Positions 24,638 to 33,822 are shown, numbered from the stretch's first letter. The stretch is DNA of 64,000 bases from Paractinoplanes ovalisporus (GCF_016834655.1 NZ_JAENHP010000001.1:1178001-1242000), one strand, 5' to 3'. Made by a program: numbers and translations. The notes: generated from the sequence alone by a model not told the origin.

Positions 24638-24890
24638 CCGAGGGTGTTCCCGGGGTGCTCGGCGGTGGGTGCGGATGGCTATCCAGTTACGCCGCATGGC
24701 TGCCGCCGGCCGAGCATCCCGGCCCCTACCACGATCCGGTTCCCGCAGCTCAGGGGCAAGATGACCAAGCGAAGTACAGACCTGTAGTTCGCGCCCGCCG
24801 GCCCGGTTCGTCCCCCGCACACGCCGAGTGACCGGTTCGGCCGGATCGCGACCACCGGGCCGCGGCCACCCTGGCGGCGCTGCCCACCCT

Positions 24891-25050
24891 GGCCCGGTTC
24901 GGCCGGGACGCGGCCCCCTGACGGCGCTGCCCAACCCTGGCCCGGTTCGGCCGGGACGCGGCCCCCTGACGGCGCTACCCGCCCTGGCCCGGTTCTGCCG
25001 GGACGCGGCCCCCTGACGGCGCTACCCGCCCTGGCCCCGGTTCTGCCGGG
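24891..25050. repeat. Intergenic tandem repeats of 47-48 bp, 3.4 units
   Basis: Three almost identical copies (24891-24938, 24939-24985, 24986-25032) and a partial fourth begin GGCCCGGTTC(G/T)GCCGGGACG and contain CGGCCCCCTGACGGCGCT. A decayed copy precedes them from about 24835. They occupy the 470-bp gap 24638-25107, in which I see no gene. Confidence 0.94.
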
Positions 25051-25107
25051 TGCTGGTCGGGTTGATGAGTATCGGGACTCAGGCGCGGCGGTGACCGCCC
25101 GGCAACG

Positions 25108-25404
25108 ATGAGCGCCATGGACATTCCCGCCGCTCCCAAGGTCACCGCCGCGTTCTACATCCAGGCGGCCGCCTCGTTCGCCATAGCCACCGTCGCCCTC
25201 GCCGCCGGGATCTTCTATCTGCCGGTGGGCGGATGGATCCGGGCCTTCCTCGGGGTCGGACTGGCCTACGTGATCACGTCCGCGTTCACCCTCGCCAAGA
25301 CCATCCGCGACGCGCAGGAGTCGGGCTCGGTCGTCCGGCGCGTCGACCAGGCCCGGATCGACAAGCTGCTCAACGAGCACGACCCGTTCAAGACGAACGC
25401 CTAG
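25108..25404 (+). CDS. YiaA/YiaB-family small inner-membrane protein
   Basis: This 98-aa protein has two helices (about 15-38 and 44-65) and the yiaA/B pattern AAFYIQAAASFAIATVALAAG ... FLGVGLAYVITSAFTLAKTIRD with a short cytoplasmic tail. An ATG at 25117 is an alternative start. Function of the family is unknown. Its 3' end overlaps the convergent response-regulator gene by 17 bp. Confidence 0.85.
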   Translation: MSAMDIPAAPKVTAAFYIQAAASFAIATVALAAGIFYLPVGGWIRAFLGVGLAYVITSAFTLAKTIRDAQESGSVVRRVDQARIDKLLNEHDPFKTNA

Positions 25405-26056
25405 GGTTCGCCAGGCCCTCGTCGTACGCGAAGATCACCGCCTGGACCCGGTCGCGCGCCTCGATCTTCGCCAGCATCCGCCCGACGTGTTTCTTGACCG
25501 TGGACTCGGTGAGCGTCAGATGCTCCGCGATCTCGGTGTTGGACATGCCCTGGGCGACCGCGATCAGCACCTCGCGCTCCCGGTCGCTCAGCGCGGCGAG
25601 CCGCCTGTCCTCGGCCCGAGCCGGAACCGGACGGGCGGCATCGGTGTAGGCGTCCATCAACTGACGGGTCAGGCTCGGAGCGACCACCGAGTCCCCCGTA
25701 GCGACGGCCCGGATCCCCGCGATCAGCTCCTCGGGCCGGGCATCCTTGAGCAGAAAACCGGACGCGCCGGCGCGCAGTCCGCTGTAGACGTACTCGTCGA
25801 GTCCGAACGTAGTCAGAATCAGCACCCGCGTCCGCGCCCCGGCCGCCGTGATCCGGCGCGTGGCCTCAATGCCGTCCATGCCCGGCATCCGGATGTCCAT
25901 CAGCACAACGTCGGGGCGCAACTGCTCAACCAGCCGTACGGCATCAGCGCCGTTGCCGGCCTCACCGACCACCTCGGTCTCCGGCGTGCCTTCCAACAGC
26001 ATCCGAAACCCGAACCGCTGCAACGGCTGATCATCAGCAATCAGCACAGTGATCAT
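25388..26056 (-). CDS. LuxR/NarL-family response regulator
   Basis: This 222-aa regulator has phospho-acceptor Asp54 (VLMDIRMPG), acidic pair ADD at 7-9, conserved Lys in LLKDARPEEL, and a LuxR HTH (LSDREREVLIAVAQGMSNTEIAEHL, TESTVKKHV). Its ATG at 26056 overlaps the stop of a low-complexity ORF (ATGA) and has GGGGAG upstream. It is the last gene of an operon with an ABC exporter and a kinase, the layout used for self-regulated export systems. Confidence 0.95.
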   Translation of the reverse strand: MITVLIADDQPLQRFGFRMLLEGTPETEVVGEAGNGADAVRLVEQLRPDVVLMDIRMPGMDGIEATRRITAAGARTRVLILTTFGLDEYVYSGLRAGASGFLLKDARPEELIAGIRAVATGDSVVAPSLTRQLMDAYTDAARPVPARAEDRRLAALSDREREVLIAVAQGMSNTEIAEHLTLTESTVKKHVGRMLAKIEARDRVQAVIFAYDEGLANPRRSS

Positions 26057-26283
26057 CCTGCTCCCCTCACCCCGGCCGCGCCCCTACGGACGCCGTCCCC
26101 ACGCTCGCGACCCCCACGGACGCCGCCCCCCACGCTTGCCATCCCCACGGTCGCGACCCCCACGGACGCCGCCCCCACGCTTGCCATCCCCACGGACGCC
26201 GCCCCCACGCTTGGCGTCCCCACGGTCGCGGCCCCCACGTACGCCGTCCCCGCGATCACCGTCACTCTGGACTCGGCCATCAC
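26053..26283 (-). CDS. Low-complexity bridging ORF between kinase and response regulator
   Basis: A 76-residue frame runs exactly from the kinase stop (GTGA/TGATG overlap at 26283-26278) to the regulator start (ATGA at 26056-26053). The product is Val/Gly/Ala/Ser-rich with pentads such as VGAAS, VGMAS and VGVAT encoded by 15-bp repeats, then an Arg/Gly-rich tail. No family, signal or helix is evident. Precise coupling at both ends suggests ribosomes traverse it, whether or not the peptide has a role. Confidence 0.4.
   Translation of the reverse strand: MMAESRVTVIAGTAYVGAATVGTPSVGAASVGMASVGAASVGVATVGMASVGGGVRGGRERGDGVRRGAAGVRGAG
26085..26250. repeat. 15-bp tandem repeats inside the two-component operon
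   Basis: About eleven units of CACGGACGCCGCCCC, CACGCTTGCCATCCC or CACGGTCGCGACCCC (plus strand) lie head to tail. One extra C near 26130 shifts the minus-strand frame but leaves it open. They separate the kinase and regulator genes, which in related operons usually touch. Confidence 0.93.
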
Positions 26284-27524
26284 GACGCCCGGCCGGTGGT
26301 CATGACGACGTCGACGGTCCAGCCTTCGCCGTCGGGGCCCGCGGTGACGACGCCGCCGTAGAGGCCTGCACGCTCGCGGATGCCGACGATCCCCTGACCG
26401 CCGGACGAGGGGGCGGGCCGCCCGGCTGGGGATCTGTCGGTGACGCGCACGTTGACCTCGTTGCCGCCTACGGTCACCGCGACCTCGGCGCTTGCGCCCC
26501 GGCCAGCGTGCTTGAGTGTGTTGGTCAGGGCCTCCTGCACGATCCGGTACACGGCCAGTTGCAGCCCCTGACTGAGACTCGGCAGGTCGCCACGGGTCTC
26601 GTACGAGACGCTGAGCCCGGCCGTACGCACCCCGGCCAGCATCCGCTCCACGTCGGCCAGCCCGGGCTGGGGGTTGAGCTGCGCCTGCGCCGCTTCCGCC
26701 CGCAGCACGCCGAGCACCCGCCGGAGCTCGTCCAGCGCCTGTCGGCCGGTCTCGCCGATCAGCCGCAACGGTTCGGCCGCCTTCTCCTGCCGGTTGGCGG
26801 CCATGGTGGCGCCGCCGTCGGCCAGTCCGATGATGATCGAGACGTGGTGGCCGACGATGTCGTGCATCTCGCGCGCGACCCGGGTCCGTTCCTCGGCCAC
26901 GGCCAGCCGGGCCTGCCGTTCACGGTCGGTCTCGAGCCAGGCGGCCCGGTCACCCAGGGCGGCCAGATAGGCGCGGGAGGTGCGGGCGGCCAGTCCGACC
27001 GCGATGGCGGCCGAGCAGGTGCCCAGCACCAGCAGCCAGACCGTGAACCGGAAGTCGCCGAGCGGGGCCAGCACCAGCAGCCCGAACGTGAACTCGGCGG
27101 CCGTGGCCACCGCCACCCACACCAGCACCCGCATCGACGAGCGGGCGGCGACGCCGTAGAGCACGATCAGCATCACCATGGCGGTGCTGATCCAGAGGCC
27201 GGCGAACCAGTAGGCCAGCATGATGACCGCGACCGCCGTGAACGCCACCAGCGGCGCCCGCCGGCGCCACCACAGCGGCGCGAGCAGCACCACCGCCGCC
27301 GCCAGCCGCAACGCCACCGGCTGGGGCGGCGCGTCGTGGTCGGGGCCGCCGGTCAGCACCTGGGGCAGGCTGAACAGAAAGATCAGCACCGCCGGGCCGA
27401 CGTCGAACAGCCACGGCCGCCGCTGATCGAGTCGCCGCATCTGATCGCGCCGCCCGAGCAGCCAGCGCCCGACCGGATGCCGCAGAAACGGATCCGGCTC
27501 AGGCGGTGCGCTCACGCCGTCCAT
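26280..27524 (-). CDS. NarL-type sensor histidine kinase
   Basis: This 414-aa kinase has about five N-terminal helices (residues 30-160), a HisKA_3 domain with the His in TRVAREMHDIVGHH, and HATPase_c (EALTNTLKHAG, GGQGIVGIRERAGLYGG). The ATG at 27524 overlaps the stop of an upstream low-complexity ORF (TGATG) and has GGAAGA upstream. It is co-transcribed after an ABC ATPase and permease and probably controls them through the downstream regulator. Confidence 0.93.
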   Translation of the reverse strand: MDGVSAPPEPDPFLRHPVGRWLLGRRDQMRRLDQRRPWLFDVGPAVLIFLFSLPQVLTGGPDHDAPPQPVALRLAAAVVLLAPLWWRRRAPLVAFTAVAVIMLAYWFAGLWISTAMVMLIVLYGVAARSSMRVLVWVAVATAAEFTFGLLVLAPLGDFRFTVWLLVLGTCSAAIAVGLAARTSRAYLAALGDRAAWLETDRERQARLAVAEERTRVAREMHDIVGHHVSIIIGLADGGATMAANRQEKAAEPLRLIGETGRQALDELRRVLGVLRAEAAQAQLNPQPGLADVERMLAGVRTAGLSVSYETRGDLPSLSQGLQLAVYRIVQEALTNTLKHAGRGASAEVAVTVGGNEVNVRVTDRSPAGRPAPSSGGQGIVGIRERAGLYGGVVTAGPDGEGWTVDVVMTTGRAS

Positions 27525-27844
27525 CAGATCATTCTTCCGCCGCGCCGGCCCGGCATCGCCCCGCGAGCCGCCACACCGGTCAGGCAACGCTCCCCGCAAA
27601 CCGCCACGCCCGGCGAGCCGCCACGCCGGCCAAGCAACACCCGCCGCGCGCGGCCGCGCCCACCACGCCGGCCGGCTAACACTCCCCGCGAGCCGCCACA
27701 CCCACCACGCGCCAAACCAGGCAAGCCGCCAAGCCGGTCAAGCAACACTCCCCGCGCGCCGCCGGGCTCCGCATGCGCCGCACCCGGCGAGCCGCCACGC
27801 TCGGCGCGCGCCGCGCTCGGCGGGGTGGCTCGCTGGTCAGGCAT
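27524..27844 (-). CDS. Low-complexity bridging ORF between ABC permease and kinase
   Basis: A 106-residue Gly/Arg/Ala-rich frame starts with an ATG overlapping the permease stop by eight bases and ends in a TGA overlapping the kinase ATG. The DNA holds degenerate repeats of GAGCCGCCAC-CCGG-CAAGCAACACTCCCCGC type (about five copies, 27564-27820). No domain is recognisable. As with the 26053-26283 ORF, coupling at both ends argues that it is translated. Confidence 0.4.
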   Translation of the reverse strand: MPDQRATPPSAARAERGGSPGAAHAEPGGARGVLLDRLGGLPGLARGGCGGSRGVLAGRRGGRGRARRVLLGRRGGSPGVAVCGERCLTGVAARGAMPGRRGGRMI

Positions 27845-28649
27845 CGGTCTTGGTGAGGCGCCAGGCGGCTGCGGCCAGCACGACCGCGACGTAGGCGGCG
27901 AAGACGGCCAGGCCCGCCCACGGGGCGAGCGAACCGTCCGCGGTCTGCACCGACATGATGGCGCCGCCGGCGTTGCTGGGCAGATACGGGCTGATCGTGT
28001 CGGACCACGATGCGGGCAGCAGTGAGATCAGCCCGGGCACGATGAGCAGCCCACCGGCCAGGATCGCGATGCCGCCGGCGCTCGACCGGACCAGGGCACC
28101 CAGCGCCACCCCGAGCACGGCGACCAGACCCAGGTAGAGCCCGGCCCCGAGCAGCGACCGCAGCACGCCGTCGTCGCCGAGGCCCAATCCGCTCACGGCG
28201 TCGGGCAGCAGCGGCGAACCGATCAGGAACGACACGACCGCGCCGACGGTCATCGTGACGGCGGCCAGGCCACCGGCGATCAGCGCCTTCGACCACAGGA
28301 CCGGCAGCCGGGTCGGCACCGCGCTCAGGGTCGAGCGGATCATGCCGGTGCTGTACTCCCCGGCCGCCAGCAGCACGCCGAGCACGCCCACGGCCAGCGA
28401 CGCGAAGGTGGATCCGCTCAGGACCAGGCCGACGGCGTCGGAAGCGCCGCCGCCGGGGCCGCCGGGGCCACCGCCTCCGCCCGACGGGTCGTACGAGGCC
28501 GAGGCGATCATCCCGACCAGCACCAGCAGGACGACCGAGACGGCGAGCGTGATCCCGCTCGAGCGCAGCGACCAGAACTTGGTCCACTCCCCGGCGAGCA
28601 CGCCGCGTGCGGTGAGGCGGTAGACCGGGCGTACGGACGTAGTAGTCAT
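27837..28649 (-). CDS. ABC-2 type transporter permease
   Basis: This 270-aa permease has about six helices and a large first extracytoplasmic loop containing a Gly/Pro run (GGGGGPGGPGGG). It has the pattern of ABC-2 permeases partnering BcrA-like ATPases: GVLAGEWTKFWSLRSS at the N-terminus and AGEYSTGMIRSTLSAVP after the second helix. It overlaps the ATPase gene by ATGA. Likely role: export of an antimicrobial or lipid-like compound, or self-resistance. Confidence 0.92.
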   Translation of the reverse strand: MTTTSVRPVYRLTARGVLAGEWTKFWSLRSSGITLAVSVVLLVLVGMIASASYDPSGGGGGPGGPGGGASDAVGLVLSGSTFASLAVGVLGVLLAAGEYSTGMIRSTLSAVPTRLPVLWSKALIAGGLAAVTMTVGAVVSFLIGSPLLPDAVSGLGLGDDGVLRSLLGAGLYLGLVAVLGVALGALVRSSAGGIAILAGGLLIVPGLISLLPASWSDTISPYLPSNAGGAIMSVQTADGSLAPWAGLAVFAAYVAVVLAAAAWRLTKTDA

Positions 28650-29572
28650 CGGATGGCCTCCTGCAGCACGGGTGTGGCGGCGTATTCGACGGCGTCGCGG
28701 GTCAGGTCCATGAAGGCCTCCTCCAGCGAGACGCGGTGCTCGACGAGTTCGTAGAGCGGGATGCCGTGACCGGCGGCCACCGCGCCGACCTCCCGGCTGG
28801 TCAGGCCGTCGACGCGCAGTTGTTCGGACGCCGTGGAGGTGACGGTGACGCCCGGGCCCGACAACAGGTCACGCAGCAGGCCGGGCTGGGAGGTGGCGAC
28901 CTGCACGCCGCCGCCCGCGGTCTGCGCGATCAGGCCGGCCACGGTGGTGTCGGCCAGCAGCCGGCCCCGGCCGACCACGACCAGATGCTCGGCGATCAGG
29001 GCGGTCTCGCTCATCAGGTGCGAGGAGAGCATCACCGTACGGCCCTCGGCCGCGAGACCGGCGAGCAGATTGCGCACCCAGAGCACGCCCTCCGGGTCGA
29101 GCCCGTTGACCGGCTCGTCCAGCATCACCACGGCCGGGTCGCCAAGCAGGGCGGCCGCGATGCCGAGCCGCTGGCCCATGCCGAGCGAGAACCCGCCGAC
29201 CCGCTTGCCGGCCACCGCGCCCAGACCGGCCAGGTCGATCACCTCGTCGACCCGCCGGCGCGGAATGCCGTGGGTGCGCGCCAGCCCGAGCAGGTGGCTG
29301 ACGGCGGTCCGGCCCGGGTGCACGGCCTTCGCCTCCAGCAGCACCCCGATCTCCTGCAGCGGGGCCGCGTGTTCGGCGTACGGGCGCCCGTTGACCAGCA
29401 CCGACCCGCTGGTCGGCCGGTCCAGTCCGACGATCATCCGCATCGTCGTCGACTTGCCCGCGCCGTTGGGCCCGAGAAAACCGGTGACCTGCCCGGGCCG
29501 GGCCACGAAGCTGAGCCGGTCGACGGCCACCTTCTCCCCGTACCGTTTGGTGACCTCGAGTACCTCGATCAT
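28646..29572 (-). CDS. ABC transporter ATPase, BcrA/DrrA type
   Basis: This 308-aa ATPase has Walker A GPNGAGKST, signature FSLGMGQR, Walker B VVMLDEPVNGLDPEG and the switch His in LSSHLMSE. A C-terminal extension is typical of drug-export ATPases. It is the first gene of the six-cistron minus operon (ATPase, permease, bridging ORF, kinase, bridging ORF, regulator). A palindromic site lies 60-110 bp upstream of the start. Confidence 0.95.
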   Translation of the reverse strand: MIEVLEVTKRYGEKVAVDRLSFVARPGQVTGFLGPNGAGKSTTMRMIVGLDRPTSGSVLVNGRPYAEHAAPLQEIGVLLEAKAVHPGRTAVSHLLGLARTHGIPRRRVDEVIDLAGLGAVAGKRVGGFSLGMGQRLGIAAALLGDPAVVMLDEPVNGLDPEGVLWVRNLLAGLAAEGRTVMLSSHLMSETALIAEHLVVVGRGRLLADTTVAGLIAQTAGGGVQVATSQPGLLRDLLSGPGVTVTSTASEQLRVDGLTSREVGAVAAGHGIPLYELVEHRVSLEEAFMDLTRDAVEYAATPVLQEAIR

Positions 29573-29634
29573 CCGGACCCTCCCCTAGCTCTGAGCTGCC
29601 AGAACCCAAGCTACGGAGACGCCCGGGCGTCGCC

Positions 29635-29684
29635 CTGGTACCGCGGGGCACACCTGCGAGCGCCGCCTGGTACCCAGGTACCAG
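29635..29684. promoter_or_regulatory. CTGGTACC operator cluster upstream of the ABC-export operon
   Basis: CTGGTACCCAGGTACCAG (29667-29684) is an inverted repeat with 8-bp arms and a 2-bp centre. A third half-site CTGGTACC occurs at 29635-29642, 32 bp away (three helical turns). It lies in the divergent promoter region, so the self-encoded NarL-type regulator is the obvious candidate ligand. Confidence 0.6.
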
Positions 29685-29774
29685 TGGCGCCTCAGCCGGT
29701 TCTCAGACAAGGGCCAGTCGTCATGGCGACAGATCAACCTCCGGTCCCGGGTGCGGCGGCCAGGATGATGAAGC

Positions 29775-31833
29775 ATGACCGTCCATCTGCGGGGGCCTGC
29801 CACGGTCGCCGACCGGCCGGGCGACGGGCCGCTCGACCCGCTGCGCACGATGATCCGGGCGCTTCCGGTGCCGACCGCGCCGGTGACGTTCCCCAGCCGG
29901 GAGGCCGCGCTCGGCCTGGCCCTGATGGACCTGTCGTTCCGGCTCGACCACATGCCGGGGCTCTCCGAGCACCTGACGCTGGTGGACCGCGGGCACATGA
30001 GCCGCACGATCCGGGTCGATGTCGACCTCGAGCTGATCTCGGGGCGGCTGCGCGAGACGCTGGTGGTGCCCGGTGACGCGGCGCTGTGGGTGCCGGTGTC
30101 GCGCTACAGCCGCCGCGACCTGGCGCCGGTGGCCATCCACGACTCGCACGGCGAGGTCGTGCCGCGGCTCTCGCACCGCGACGCCGACCGGTTCACCGCG
30201 GCCGCCCTCGTCAAGCTGCTCTCGATGCTGATCAACGCCCACGAGGACGTGTCCGCGCCGGCCAGCCCGATCCACCAGCTGCGCCACACCCACCAGCGGT
30301 CGCGGTGGCTGATCGAGGCCGCGGTGACCGAGCTGATCATGGTCGGCGCGCCGGCCGGGCAGCGGTTGCACACGCCCCTCGACCACGCCGCGCTCTCCGA
30401 TTCCTCGAGGGGCGGTTCCCATTCCGTACGGGACCTGGCTCTGTCGGCTCTGGACGCGCTCTTCCCCGCGGAAGGCCGGGAGCAGGGGCCGGTGCCGTTC
30501 GCCCGGTTGCTGCAACTGGCGGCCCGGCAGTACATCCTCGTCGCCCAGCTCGGCGTGGACCGGCCCCGGCGGTTCCTGACCTGGGAGGCGCCGCTGCTGC
30601 CGGCCCAGCACCGCCCGGCGCCGCTGCAGAACCTGGCCAAGAATGTGCTGCCGGTCAACCGCGAGTTCGTCGTGGAGTACGAGACCGAGATCCCGCGCTC
30701 GGTCAAGGCGTACCACCTGACGCTGGAGGTCCGGCAGGAGATCAGCGTCCGCCGGTTCCTGATGTCCAGCGACGTCGACGACGAGTTCGTCGAGGTGCTG
30801 GCCCAGGACCTGGAATCGGTGGCCCGGCGCGCGGACCGGCTCGGCATCCACCACAAGCTGCTCGAACTGGAGATGCAGGGGATCGCCTCCCGGCTGGCCG
30901 AGCTCGGGCCGGCGGCGGCTGGTCGACCTGGCCGGCTACGAGGCCTACCTGGCCCGGCTGCCGATCCCGGTCGGCCCCGGATCGGCGCCGCCGCCCCGCC
31001 GCCTGACCGCCGACGAGGTGATCGCCGCGCTGACCGCCGGGGACTGCTCGTTGCACGTGCTGGCGGCGTTCTGCGCGCACTACGCCGCCGACGGCATGCA
31101 GCACCTGGCCAAGAGCGAGCTGCCTGGGCCGGCCCTGCTGAACATCGCCGCCGGGCTGCGGGCGGCGCAGGTGGGCCGGGACGTGACGACCGACAACGAC
31201 CCCCGGGAGCACGGCGCCCACGCGCACTGGCGGCGGCCGTCGGTGGAGCTCAGCCCGCAGTCCACCGAACCGGTGCGGGTGTCCGCGTTCATGGCGCTGG
31301 CCGACGAGGCGCCGGCCCTGATCGAGAGCATCACCCGGATGGTGGCCGGGCTGGCCCTGGTGGTGCTGGGCATCGGGACGCTGCTGTCGGGCGGGCTGCA
31401 ATGGCTCTACTCGGGCGAGATCGGCGCCGACTTCGTGCCCCGGCAGGCCGACGCCGTCGTGGCGGTGCTGCTGCTGGTTCCGGGCCTGCTGCTGGCGCGG
31501 CTCGACCTGCCGAGCACCAAGTCGGTGCTGGGCCAGCTGCACAAGTTCCAGCGGACGCTGGCGGCGGCGTCGGTCGTGGTGACGACGGCGCTGGCGATCG
31601 TGGTCGGCACGGTGCGCGACGCCCGCGAGATGACCCGGATGTTCCAGCTCGCCCTGGTGGTGCTGATCGCGATCCTGATCTGCTGCCTGTGCGAGTTCGC
31701 GGCCCGGCGGTCCCATCGCGCCAGTTCGGTGCCGCGGTCGGTGCGGGTGCCGCGGTGGTTGCGCGATGCCCGGCGGGCCCCGGCCCGCACGGTCGAACCG
31801 GACGACTTCTTCGACGCGCGGGGTGAAGTGTGA
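29775..31833 (+). pseudogene. Frameshifted membrane-protein gene of unknown function
   Basis: One protein of about 685 residues is split by a single-base shift. The first frame reads well to about 30905 (IASRLAELG). From about 30908 the sense continues in the next frame (RRRLVDLAGYEAYLARLPIPVG) to the stop at 31833. A run GGG at 30906-30908 where GG would keep the frame explains it: an assembly error or a real mutation. The N-terminal part is soluble and beta-rich. The C-terminal part has four helices (about 495-520, 540-560, 580-600, 615-635). I do not recognise the family. It is probably co-transcribed with the next gene, two bases after its stop. Confidence 0.75.
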
Positions 31834-31834
31834 G

Positions 31835-33334
31835 ATGACGTCCTCGACGAAATCCTCGGAGCTGGCCCGGATCGCGGCCGAAGCGGCCGGGACGTACTTC
31901 TCGTCGGTGCGGTTCACACTCACCCACGGGTCGGTGAACGGCCACCTCGAACCACCGGTGACGGTGTCACCCGCCCCCGACAAGGAAGACGCCGGCGGGT
32001 GGCCGACCGATTTCTGCCTGTTCTCGGTGGCCGGGCTGTCGGTGTCGACGTCGACGTGGCCGTCGACCATGTCGGCGTTCACCGGCCGCGTGCAGATCGG
32101 GCCGGGGGAAGACGCCGGCCTGCGTGACTCGTACACCTACTTCGGTCACGCCGTGCCGAATCCGGGTTTCCTCAACCGGTCCACCCGCAAGGTCGAGGTG
32201 CTCATCACCCTGGGCAACACCCACTGGTCGCCCACCTACCGCGAGGCGCTGATGCAGGCGCTGGTCATCGAGAAGCTCACCGGCCTCGCCGCCGAGCGGG
32301 ACGCGCCGGTGCTGCACCTGCACACCCCGGTCGCCCCGGTGCCGCTGACCAACAAGGTCGAGCGGGGCGACGGCTCCAACGAGCGGCTGCGCGACGCGAT
32401 CGGGCCGTGCCTGCGGTTCTCGATCGGGGTCGACCCCGGCCGGGCCGAGACGCGGCTCGACTTCGAGACGGAGTTGGCGGCGCTCGCCGAGGAGTACGGG
32501 TTCGGCCTCAAACTGGACGATCAGCGGCTCAACCGCGTACGCGGGGAATGGTTCACGATCCGGGGTTTCGACCGGGAGCGTTATCGTCAGGCCCGCAGCC
32601 GCCTGTTCCCCGAGGCGCCGGTGCTGACCCCGCGGCGGGCCTTCCTGGTCAGCGTCGTCGGCCCGTCCCGCGCGGGAACAACGGAGGCGGTGGTCGGCGC
32701 GTTGCGGGCGCGCGGCGTCGGGGTGCTGGCCGCCTCCATCTCGAGCATGCGCCGCACGACGTTCATCAACCTGGTGCTGCCGGTCGCCGCCAAGGAGACC
32801 ATGCCGCAGTGGTCGGGCGGCTGGCCCGAGGCGTTGTCCCGGCTGGCCCCCGGCACCCCGCCCGACGACACCGACCAGTCCCTGATCACCGACTGGAAGG
32901 TGGCGGTGAGCCCCGCGATGCGCTGCTCCTACCCACCGTCGAGCCAGCAGACCGGCGCCACCATCACCGGCCGTGTCCCCTACCCGATCTGGCTCTGGTG
33001 GCAGATCCCGCACCGCACAGTGGACACGCCGACGCTGCTGTCGGTGGTCCAGTCCGCCCTGCAGCCGCACACCCGCCGCTGCGAGATCGCCTATGCCCAG
33101 TCCCGCCTGTGCCGCGGCGACGTGATCCGGGGCCGGGCCAAGCTGATCGTCATGCTCTCGCAGGAACACCGCGACCACGCCGCCGTCCAGCGCCTGCTGA
33201 CCGACGCCACCGAGGCCGCCCAGCTGCGCATCCGCGAGCGCCTGCCCGCCCTGGGCCGCGTCGACCCGAGCCACATCCGCTTGCGCCTGTCGCCCCGCGA
33301 GCGCTGGCTGGCCTACGCCGGCATCTCCGCCTGA
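31835..33334 (+). CDS. Hypothetical protein with ACT-like central domain
   Basis: This unrecognised 499-aa soluble protein follows the frameshifted membrane gene by one base. Residues about 270-325 (FLVSVVGPSRAGTTEAVVGAL ... TTFINLVLPV) have the strand-helix-strand pattern and Gly-x-x-Gly turn of ACT regulatory domains. The N-terminal 180 residues are beta-rich and the C-terminal 130 helical and Arg-rich. A strong hairpin follows the stop. The tight pairing suggests that it works with the membrane protein. Confidence 0.8.
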   Translation: MTSSTKSSELARIAAEAAGTYFSSVRFTLTHGSVNGHLEPPVTVSPAPDKEDAGGWPTDFCLFSVAGLSVSTSTWPSTMSAFTGRVQIGPGEDAGLRDSYTYFGHAVPNPGFLNRSTRKVEVLITLGNTHWSPTYREALMQALVIEKLTGLAAERDAPVLHLHTPVAPVPLTNKVERGDGSNERLRDAIGPCLRFSIGVDPGRAETRLDFETELAALAEEYGFGLKLDDQRLNRVRGEWFTIRGFDRERYRQARSRLFPEAPVLTPRRAFLVSVVGPSRAGTTEAVVGALRARGVGVLAASISSMRRTTFINLVLPVAAKETMPQWSGGWPEALSRLAPGTPPDDTDQSLITDWKVAVSPAMRCSYPPSSQQTGATITGRVPYPIWLWWQIPHRTVDTPTLLSVVQSALQPHTRRCEIAYAQSRLCRGDVIRGRAKLIVMLSQEHRDHAAVQRLLTDATEAAQLRIRERLPALGRVDPSHIRLRLSPRERWLAYAGISA

Positions 33335-33342
33335 GGACGTCA

Positions 33343-33378
33343 TGAGGGCCTGGGTGAGCAACCTCGCCCAGGCCCTCA
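33343..33378. terminator. Bidirectional hairpin terminator
   Basis: TGAGGGCCTGGG (33343-33354) and its perfect complement (33367-33378) enclose a 12-nt loop that can add a further short stem. It lies between the convergent ACT-like and hsp20 genes and can serve both. Confidence 0.8.
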
Positions 33379-33393
33379 ACGGCCGCGGTGGGA

Positions 33394-33822
33394 TCAGTCG
33401 GCAGAGGCGGAGACGGCCGGGCGGCTGTCGGTCGTGATCTCGATGCGGCGCGGTTTGACCGTCTCGGCCACCGGAATCGTCACGGTGAGCACGCCGTCCT
33501 GCCAGGTCGCGGCCACGCGGTCGAGGTCGAGACCGTCGCCGAGGCTCAGGCGGCGCTCGAAGTGGCCGGTCCGGCGCTCGCGGCGGATCCACTGCACGTC
33601 GTCGTCGGTGCGCGGGGACCGCTCGGCGCTGATGGTGAGCACACGGTTGTCGACGCTGGCCTGGACCGAACCGGGGTCGGCGCCGGCCAGGTCGAAGTGC
33701 AGCACGAAGTGGTCACCGGTGCGGTAGAGGTCCATCGGCATCGCCGAGTCGGCGATGTTCGAACCGAGCATCTGCCCGGCCAGCCGGTCAAGTTCGCGGA
33801 AAGGATCGAAAGTCAGCACCAC
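33394..33822 (-). CDS. Hsp20/alpha-crystallin small heat-shock protein
   Basis: This 142-aa ATP-independent holdase has an N-terminal MVLTFDPFRELDRLAGQML. The alpha-crystallin domain (about 28-125) contains YRTGDHFVLHFDLAGADPGS and ends with the signature WQDGVLTVTIPV. The GTG at 33822 is preferred over 33828 because AGGAGG lies five bases upstream. A hairpin in the leader may influence expression. It is monocistronic. Confidence 0.94.
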   Translation of the reverse strand: MVLTFDPFRELDRLAGQMLGSNIADSAMPMDLYRTGDHFVLHFDLAGADPGSVQASVDNRVLTISAERSPRTDDDVQWIRRERRTGHFERRLSLGDGLDLDRVAATWQDGVLTVTIPVAETVKPRRIEITTDSRPAVSASAD

